Shown one piece after another: positions 56,690 through 64,000 of a stretch of 64,000 nt of DNA (position 1 is the stretch's first letter; each line of letters begins with the position of its first letter). This stretch comes from Colocasia esculenta. Taxonomy: Eukaryota; Streptophyta; Magnoliopsida; Alismatales; Araceae. The notes below the pieces were generated by a model. The model ran no database searches, was not told the origin of the DNA, and saw nothing but the letters and a program-made list of their open reading frames with translations. Made by a program: the position numbers and the translations under genes. The DNA lies in the NCBI GenBank assembly GCA_014218235.1, contig CM024759.1:12664712-12728711 (forward strand), read 5' to 3'.

Positions 56690-57792
56690 ACTACTGCCTA
56701 GTAGAAAGTAGTATTCCTGTCCCCATTTTGCAACCATTCCATCCTAGCTTTTTGACACCACATTTTCTCATCATTAACCAGTGCTTGGAGAAGGAGAGCA
56801 TGAGCTGCAGAGATGGAAATTTTGTTTGCTTCAGAAGGAAATAAATCAAAGTCCTGTTCAGTTTTATAGACAACAGATTCAGCAACATAGATGGACTCCT
56901 GAAGATTCCCAAACACCTCCTTATTCTATGCACGCAGGGCCAATTTGACCGCCCTAAGTCTGCATAGCGGCGTGTCAAAGGCATATAACTTCTGATCCAC
57001 CCCCTGCCAAGCACTGGAGACCACAGACATAAAAGAATCATGAGAGGCCCAGATGTCCTGAAATATGAACCGGCTAGGAAACTTAGCAACAATGTTCTGA
57101 CAAACAAGCAACAGAGTATGATCCGAAACCCCACACAGAAGATGTCGCACTATGATTCCAGGCATAACATCCTACTAAGAAGTATTGAACATGGACCTGT
57201 CCAACCTAGCCCTCACCGACGCACTACCTGTGCGATTATTAGACCATGTAAAAGGCGACCCAATGTAACCAGCATCAAACAGACCAGCAGCCATAATGAA
57301 ATCATTAAAATCAGTCATAGAAATTGCACTCGCAGGAATACCACCAAGTTTTTCCGAATGCTGAGAAATACAATTGAAATCCCTGGTAACCAGCCAGGGA
57401 ACATTAGAGATGCTTTGAGCAAACATAAGTAAATCACCAAACAGATTTTCTCTCACCACTGGGTTGCAAGTAGCATACACAACTGTGATGTAGAACATAT
57501 GGGAGGTACCAGCATTGCACACAAGAGAAATAAACTGATTAGTAGACGCAACAACATGGACGTCATCCTGCGTCCTCCAGAAAACCTATATCTTCAACTC
57601 ATCCTCTATATTACTAGCGCAACCATTCATACGCAATGATTTGCCTAGAGCTGGAGCATTGCGAAAAGATGTTTTAGGTTCAGAGATAATCATAATCAGA
57701 TGATTGTGCTTCTTAACTTTTTTCTTTAAACTATTCCGGGAGGCAGCATTAGAAACCCCCCTAATATTCCAAATAAGCAATGAACAATTCAT
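56690..57792 (-). pseudogene. LINE ORF2, endonuclease part, truncated before RT
   Basis: ATG at 57792-57790 begins MNCSLLIWNIRGVSNAASRN, the start of an AP-type endonuclease (EEP family), with IISEPKT. After a stop it continues at 57522-57175 with LVTRDFNCI (the family has GDFN; Gly is Arg here), FTWSNNRTG and RLDRSM, then GVSDHTLLLV (the SDH motif) at about 57125. The post-endonuclease segment (WCQKARMEWLQNGDRNTTFY) ends at 56698. Endonuclease nicks target DNA to start reverse transcription. Stops separate the blocks and RT is missing; sequence to the left is tandem repeat. Confidence 0.88.
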
Positions 57793-58251
57793 GAGGACTG
57801 GTATCCTTCTATCATGCCCACAACTTTCACTTTAGACCTCGTCCTAACGCCACAGTCAGGAATATTTGGGACCTCTCTGTTCAGCTCCAAGTCTGGCATT
57901 AGAATATTCTCTTTAGAGGCCAATAAGAGCACCTCCCCCTCAGCAACAGACACCAGATCAGAGTGCCCACGGGAGTAGGAAGGGGAGTGCGTGGTAATTA
58001 TTGCATAGGAAGATGAAGGAGCCATGCATACGTCTTCCATGGCACGTCCCTGTCCCATGACAATAGCATGCACTTGTTCTAAAGGCTGCTCGGGATGGAT
58101 CCCATGCACGTCGCTCGACCCAGATGACATCGCCTCCTTCCGCTTATCACCCAGCAATAAAGTCTCTGCATGGTGTTGCACCTCCTGCACGTCCCCATTT
58201 TGTGACTGAAACAAGCAGTCTTCCGAATGACCATCTGTATTGAGCTTCTTC
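57789..58251 (-). pseudogene. LINE ORF1, C-terminal part
   Basis: An open frame on the - strand from the gypsy junction at 58251 to TGA 57791-57789. It is rich in Ser/Glu/His (QSQNGDVQEVQHHAETLLLG) and ends TRSKVKVVGMIEGYQSS. The stop overlaps the ORF2 start as ATGA. Plant LINE ORF1 C-termini are poorly conserved, so the call rests on its position before ORF2 and strand agreement with the N-terminal half at 62496-63096. Confidence 0.7.
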
Positions 58252-61200
58252 TGTCACGTCCCGAGAATTACGCAGCAGATATTTAATGCGAAATATAATT
58301 CGAGTCGATATCCCGAGACATGAACAGTCGGCAAATAAGCCTCTAGCTAGCACGCACTAAATGTATAACAACATACATCATCATAGTAGGGCCCTAATAT
58401 TGAACTCAACTAATCTTGTATTCAAATCTCAACTCATTGTATTCTAAATGGAAACTATTACAGGACTAAGACTCAATAAAAGCAAAAGTACATAATACCT
58501 CACTTCCTACTACAAGAATCTAACACTCAAAGCAAACTACTATGATTAGACTCATAGTTGGAACGTTCATCATTCGGACGCATTCCCATCCTCGACTTGC
58601 TCTTCCTCTTGGACTTCATAGTCACCTAGATTGGGTAAAAGTAGGGGATGCGCAAACTAGCCCAGTAGGATTTATATCTCAATGTGCGGGCAATGATATA
58701 AGTGATTAGCAATTTAGAACTAGGTAAGCACGATGAATGATATGCAAGTACGAATAAAACTCGTTAAAACATGATACATGAAACAAGCTAGATAGAGTGA
58801 TCATGATAGAACAAGATTTTAGAACAAGATGACAAGATAGTACTAGCAATAGATCACTTTGTACAAGCACGCAAGATTTCACTTGATGTCAAGAACTCAA
58901 GAAATCACTAATTGCATTAAATGCAGGATGACCATATCATGCAAGCAAGCAAGCAAGAACGCATGAGCACGATCATGTAACACTAATCAGGCACGTAGAC
59001 ACTAATGTACACCAAGAAAAGATCCATCAAGAATGTACACTAGGACACGTGTATGTGGTTATTGTATCTATCATTCAACAAGCAAGCAAGACTTCCAGCG
59101 CATATGCAACACTAGTAATCATTATACCCCATGGTTAACAGTATATTTATGACTCTCCGTCATTGGGGCTAGACTGGAGCCCTTGGACACTCGCCGTGCC
59201 CGGTCAGCATCTCATGTAAAATTTTAAATGTAGATACCCACAGTCATTAATAATGGCCAATGAAAGTTTCAATAAGTAAGCATGTATAATGTCATGTTCA
59301 TGATGATGATGGGAACACGTAATAAGTAATTGAACATGATTTCATGATAACAATGGTCAAGAGATAAATTTGGCAGCATAACAACACGATTTATACTTTA
59401 GTTCAATCTTTACATTAATGGCTTTAGTCTAGATTGTAAATCACACTCACGAGAACAAGAAGAGAAAGGAAGTGCACGCTATCTCCAGGGAACTTCAATG
59501 GTACAACCAACTCGTCGGCCATGTGGGAATCCATGGTCAGAGGAGATTTACGGAGGCCTTGGAGAAAAGGTCGCTAGTCTACCGTTTCAGAATGACCGGT
59601 AGAGAGTTTCCAATTTCCCAAGAAAGGGTTACCTAGATGTGTAAGTGTGTAGTGATGTACGCGTCTCAATTCACGGTCTCAAACTCGCGGAAAACACTTT
59701 AATATGATGGCATGCAATGGACAATGCATTTAACTACACATGGGTTTACAAGATTTTAAGATAATAATTATCATTTAAATCAAGCTAGAACGATAACAAG
59801 AGTAAATCACAAGTTTCATGAATGATCATATCATTAAGAAAGCAATTAGAATAATATTCATGTAATTAAGGCTTTTTAAATGGGTTAATCACTTTTAGGC
59901 CATTAAATAAACCATCATGCAATGATCAGACCTAAGACATGTGAATTACACGCTAAATATCATATTTAAACAGACCTCGGGTATAACAGTAAGTTTTGTA
60001 AAAGTAATAGGTGGGGTTTCATGAAAAATCCTGAGGTTGCGACGAACCCTTGTAAGGATCGCGACGGAGTCAGATCAGAAAGTGACAGTGCCTTGTAAGG
60101 ATCGCGACAGGCTTGTCTGATCAGGTAGGCAGTTCACGACGGGTTCATATGAAGAAGGCGACAAGGGTATGAGCAGAACGCGACGGGGCAGTCAAATCAG
60201 GCAGCGAGATAGCGACGGGGCACTCGTTGCATTCAGAACACGACGGGTTTGCTGTCGCGACAAGGCCTCAGAACGCGGCCTATCAGGCCATCACGTTCAT
60301 AGGGTTTGTGCCTGAATCCTACAGAGGAAAGACATGTTCTTGGATTGCGGTCCAGGACTGCCTTATATTGACACAGTGTGCTTCAAAAATAGAGAACAAA
60401 TTGTACAGTGCATGAAAAATCACGAAACCAGTTTTAAACCAACCTAGACATGCAAGGGTGCTTCCAATAAATTGGAATTAGAAAACAAGGTTGGTTTCGA
60501 TAGGCTTTACTCAAGTCAAACACAAATGTAAAAGCCAAGTGCAACCCGAAAACGTAGTTGCATGCAGTGACCCTCTTACCACGCTTATAACTCTCTAATT
60601 ATTGATATTTAGACAAAACATTCAACACAAGACATGACTAGGACAACTATTAGAAAAACTTTCATGTTGTGGGTTTGCTCTAATTCGGTCTTGAATCACG
60701 TGCAACATATAAAGAACAGGAAAAGCCCTAACAGTGCGCGACTTTGGAAAAACACTTATAATTCAAAATCTACTCGTTGAAATTTGATGAAACCAGTGGG
60801 AAACGAAAGTTAACTGGATGCTCTACACATTGATATAGGATATGTTAAGGTTTGGCCCGAGAAAACCTACATTCGGGGTTGAAGAAGTCCCAATTTTCCA
60901 GAAAACCTGTGTTCAGATCACTTGGAGGAAAATGCCTAATACTCCGTGTATACTGCATGGAATTTGGGCATTTCACTTGGGTTAGAATGTAGACTTGACC
61001 CTCTTTCTAGGGGTATAGGCCTTGCAAGGTTTGGTTATGGTTTGACTCACCTTTGGTAAACTTCAAGTGGATGGTTTGTGCAGGTCGCAGCAGACGAGAA
61101 GGGGAAGAAGAACGGCTTGGTGTGGACGATCTCTTGCTCCCCAGCCGCCAAGAACTCCTCCACACGACCCCAACAAGATGTAAACTCATCCCCAAGGGTT

Positions 61201-62020
61201 TGGTGGAGAGTATTTAAGCTATCATGGTATTTAGGAGTCCTATTGTGACTAGGAAAGAAGAGTTGCGGTTTTGGCTTGTTAGTTTCCTAATTTGAGGATT
61301 TCTTCCTCCATTAGAGTGTGTGAGGCTTTAGGAAACCTCCCACCCTAGTTAAGCATGAATTTGGGTTGCCAAGAATGCATGTTTCTATCCCAATTCAACT
61401 CAAATTGCCTCTTTCTAATTTTAGCCTATTTAGAGTTACGAATTTCCATGCATTTTCTAGCTTTATTTGATTTTTGGGTCAAATGTTGTCTATTGGCCCA
61501 ATTATGATAATGGGTCATCAATATATAATGTTGGAAGTCTCCCCAACATTTTTATTTAATTTATGGTTGCATCGTATTTTCGTGTTAACGGTTTTCCGAC
61601 TTGTTTCCTAATTTGGATAATCGGTCACAATAACTCTTAAACCTAGTTCAATTGATTTTTATTGACCCAAATTTCTTGATGGGTCATTAGAGGATATTAT
61701 TTGAAGTCCGTATATGATTTTTATTTAATTTTCTGACTCATCCAAGTACGAGTGATAATGATTTTTCGACTTATTCATGAATTGCGATAATAAGTCGTGA
61801 AATACTTTAAACTTGGCTAATCCGATTATTCTTAGCAAAAATTTGTTTGTGAAACATTTAGTAATAATGTTTAGGGTTGATTTATAATTTTTATAGAATT
61901 TTCCGATGTGTTTAGCATATACGTTAATGATATGTATGTTTTAAATACTCCGATGTTATGAAAATTATTTATTTTCATTTATTTGAGTTTTTATGTAATT
62001 AAAATTTTCGGGGTGCTACA
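58252..62020 (-). repeat. LTR of gypsy copy 3 (3.77 kb)
   Basis: 3769 bp from TGTCACGTCCCGAG to GGGTGCTACA (+ strand), next to a PPT. Very long for a plant LTR but consistent from end to end, with no sign of an inserted element. A frame at 60227-60415 and others are short and not gene-like. Contains the GCGACG cluster at 60035-60275. Confidence 0.8.
60035..60275. repeat. cluster of GCGACG/CGCGAC words in gypsy copy 3 LTR
   Basis: About ten GCGAC or CGACG words in 240 bases, several as ATCGCGACGG or GCGACGGGGC, with the phrase CCTTGTAAGGATCGCGAC partly repeated. It is in the middle of the LTR, as the GTCGAC clusters are in copies 1 and 2. Confidence 0.8.
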
Positions 62021-62032
62021 CCCTCCCCCACT
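62021..62032 (-). promoter_or_regulatory. polypurine tract of gypsy copy 3
   Basis: On the - strand AAGTGGGGGAGGG lies directly against TGTAGCACCCC, the LTR start. A similar tract, AAGTGGGGGAGA, lies further inside at about 62301-62312. Confidence 0.8.
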
Positions 62033-62344
62033 TAAGAGAATTTGGTCCCCAAATTCATTGATCATTAATTGGCTTTTGAAAGTTATGATCCTTGAGGTCG
62101 TTTCGGATTTAATTCCTCTAATTTGTTTCAACATCGTGAATGCTAGTCCAACATCTACACCTATGGCTACCCATATTATTCATTTGGTTCCTTCCACTCC
62201 TGTTTTTCTTTCATGGTTGTTATAACTCCATCTTAATCCACTAGATGAACTACGGTATAACCACTAGATTATTCCTTTTCATTTTTTCCTTAGTGATCTC
62301 CCCCACTTAGAAATGGACTAATAAGAAAAACATCATAAGATTAG

Positions 62345-62475
62345 TCTAGGGGTCCAGAAATCCTTCCCACTCTAGCTCAGCTACATTTGGCAGATGGGCC
62401 GATGTGGCCTTCCACCATGCTCAGGCATCCTTAGTAAACTGGAAAGTGGCCAGTACCACCTTCTCCCTGTTAGTG
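62345..62475 (-). pseudogene. gypsy copy 3 Gag fragment
   Basis: On the - strand it reads CTNREKVVLATFQFTKDA, a stop (TGA), then AWWKATSAHLPNVAELEW, the conserved core of Retrotrans_gag as in the Gag of copy 1 (CTEEEKIRLVTFQL and AWWD). About 45 residues survive. Confidence 0.8.
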
Positions 62476-62495
62476 CATTGCATCACTTGGAAAAT

Positions 62496-63096
62496 TCATT
62501 CATCTCCTATTGCCAATTCGTAGAACCGTCCAGAAACATCATGAATTTGTAGAACCGTGCCAAAGTTACCTGCAATCGACTTCAAGAAATCCTCATGATA
62601 AAAATTAACCGGCAGAAGCAGGAACCCAATCCAGACTGGTATGGAAGTGGGGTCATAAGAGTAATCAAAAGAAGGCTCCCAATGGAAAAACCTGTATAGA
62701 TAACCTTTGATATAAAGGCTTCTACGCAAAAGAACCTTTATGAAATCTTACTCATCATCAAAACAAAAAAAGGAGATGCCTAGGATTAAGTGGGCTAATA
62801 ATAAAATCTTTAGAGAGCATGAGACGCTGAGATAAGCATGATTTGATCTCAGGGATAGAGGAGCAGCCATAGGAACACTTAGCAATAATGGCATGCTTGA
62901 AAGGATCCATAGATTTCGCTATTTCCTCTTTGGAAAAGAAGACTGCCGGTTCTCCTTGATCAGTAAATGCAGGAGGCTTCACACCTATTTTCACAGCCGG
63001 CGAAGGTTTGCTAGATGCTATCATCTGGGCGTAAGAGAGCCTGGGGGAGTCCTTCACGACGCCACCATCACCTGCATGGACTTCGCTTTCCTCCAT
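62496..63096 (-). pseudogene. LINE ORF1, N-terminal part (DUF4283-like)
   Basis: 63096-62758 starts MEESEVHAGDGG and includes FTDQGEPAVFFSKEEIAKSM, the opening of the DUF4283 RNA-binding region common in plant LINE ORF1. 62729-62496, in another frame, has FHWEPSFDYSYDPTSIPVWI and LPVNFYHEDFLKSIAGNFG, the second half of that domain. The zinc knuckle that normally follows is missing at the junction with the gypsy Gag fragment. Same strand as 58251-56690, so these are two parts of one LINE. Confidence 0.8.
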
Positions 63097-63169
63097 GGGG
63101 CGCTGGGAGACCCCCCTGCTAGCCCAAGGCTGACGGCGGCTGCCCTAGGCAGCGAGAAAACCTAGCAGA

Positions 63170-63446
63170 GTGCAATAGTAAAAAAATGGAAGGTCAATAT
63201 TCTAAATATTGCAACTTCAACTATGTACTTAATTAAATGACAACAGTTATATCTTCTACCTACGAACGGAAGTGCGGAAGAAAAGCTACTACTAACAACG
63301 GTACGGAGAACACCACGGTTGGAAACTCCGTAGAACCTGCACGTCGTGACCACCACACGGCTGGCTATGCAGATAGGGAGAACCTCGCCTGGACAAGAGA
63401 TACTAGCTACAAAAAATACTACCACTAGTAAACTGGTCAGGTGCGT
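63170..63446. other. stretch between LINE 5' end and CACTA terminus, nothing recognised
   Basis: Only short frames. It may include the LINE 5' UTR; no promoter or repeat was recognised. Confidence 0.4.
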
Positions 63447-63790
63447 CACTACAAGAAAATGCGTATTTAGAGACCGACATTTTCGATCTCTATTCGGTCA
63501 CTATTCGGTCACTAAAAGACTCAGAGACTGAATAGTGACCGAATTCGTTGGTGAAGAATTTCTGGTCACAAATCTGTGAATGAAGGGTTTCGGTTACTAA
63601 TCGGTCACTATTTAGTGACCGATTAGTGACCGAAGTCCGTCAGTCGCTGGAAGTCGTTATCAGTGACCGATTTCGTTCGGTCACTGTTCGGTCCCTATTT
63701 TAGGGACCGAACAGTGACCGATTGAATCGGTCACTGATAGTGACCAAAAAATTCGGTCACTATTCAATCCCTAACATAGAGACGAAACAG
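63447..63790 (+). mobile_element. CACTA (En/Spm) transposon terminus with subterminal repeats
   Basis: Begins CACTACAAGAAAA, the canonical plant CACTA terminal inverted repeat. Within 340 bases the word TCGGTCACT and its complement AGTGACCGA occur more than ten times in both directions, as expected of subterminal transposase-binding repeats. The element is interrupted at 63790 by a gypsy LTR; the remainder is outside the window. Confidence 0.9.
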
Positions 63791-64000
63791 TGTAGCAACC
63801 CGAAAAATTTAATACTTAAAGAAATCCGAAATAATAATTTCTTTAAATCGAAATAATAGAAATATACGTACCATTATTGTATGTGCAAGAACACATTTAA
63901 AAATTCCTTAAAAATTATCAATCAACCCCAAATATTATCCCTAAGTGTTCCACGAAGAAATGCGTGCAACGAAAAATCTGATTGGCAAAGCGTACGTCAC
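63791..64000 (+). repeat. start of a gypsy LTR, cut by the window end
   Basis: TGTAGCAACCCGAAAAATTT matches the - strand start of the copy 3 LTR (TGTAGCACCCCGAAAATTTT). It is in + orientation and directly follows CACTA subterminal repeats, so it is a nested insertion. Confidence 0.7.

Larger units (their letters stand above)
58252..62480 (-). mobile_element. internally deleted gypsy element copy 3 inserted in the LINE
   Basis: - strand element with a 3' LTR (62020-58252), PPT (62021-62032), a short internal part and a Gag fragment. The rest of pol, the PBS and the 5' LTR are absent. The LTR ends TGTCACGTCCC...GGGTGCTACA mirror those of copies 1 and 2. The left edge cuts LINE ORF1 at 58251; the right edge, near 62480, joins Gag sequence to LINE ORF1 with part of both missing, so a deletion there is inferred. 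Confidence 0.75.

Noticed and set aside
58252..62020. CRISPR-like or satellite array in the GCGACG cluster
   Set aside because: Words are short and irregularly spaced with no fixed repeat-spacer pattern; the DNA is a plant LTR.

Overview
This window is plant nuclear DNA, most likely from a monocot. The basis is one single-copy-looking gene with a GC-rich first exon in an AT-rich, heavily repeated background, plus angiosperm-type retrotransposons (SIRE-like copia, Tekay/Del-like gypsy, L1-type LINEs with an RNase H domain, CACTA, MULE-type MITEs, a TRIM). I cannot name the species from the sequence. No tRNA, rRNA or CRISPR signal was seen.

Layout. 1-11061: a Ty1/copia element of SIRE type on the + strand whose 5' LTR lies left of the window; it has a long coiled-coil Gag, PR-IN-RT-RH, an env-position ORF and a 1.7-kb 3' LTR. 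It sits inside the integrase C-terminal region of a gypsy element on the - strand (11062-18627, 5' LTR at 15853-18627). 18628-19230 continues at 29850 as the target of a second, complete but degenerate gypsy element (19231-29849, two LTRs, PBS, PPT, near-perfect 5-bp TSD). 31063-36529 is a mosaic: a probable LINE tail with poly(A), a TRIM with three LTRs flanked by a perfect 5-bp TSD, and three inverted-repeat MITE-like elements. 36530-50932 is the one host gene, an acetyl-CoA synthetase of 17 exons, apparently intact, with a 6.2-kb last intron carrying a LINE nested in a possible hAT element. 50933-56660 is intergenic sequence with LINE remnants, a MULE-type MITE with a 9-bp TSD and a 128-bp tandem repeat. 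56690-63170 is a LINE on the - strand, split within ORF1 by a third gypsy element (58252 to about 62480, LTR 3.77 kb) and partly deleted. 63447-64000 is a CACTA terminus cut by the start of another gypsy LTR.

How it works together. The host gene would convert acetate and CoA to acetyl-CoA through acetyl-AMP, probably in plastids; two in-frame starts could give plastid and extra-plastid forms. All retroelements here carry stops, frameshifts, truncations or insertions, so none looks autonomous as read. The most unusual shared signal is a palindromic core TGTCGACA, clustered in the LTRs of both copia and gypsy families, with different flanking arms in each family and C-to-T/G-to-A decayed copies. 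A second CpG-rich word, GCGACG, is clustered in the third gypsy LTR and in the target sequence of the second gypsy.
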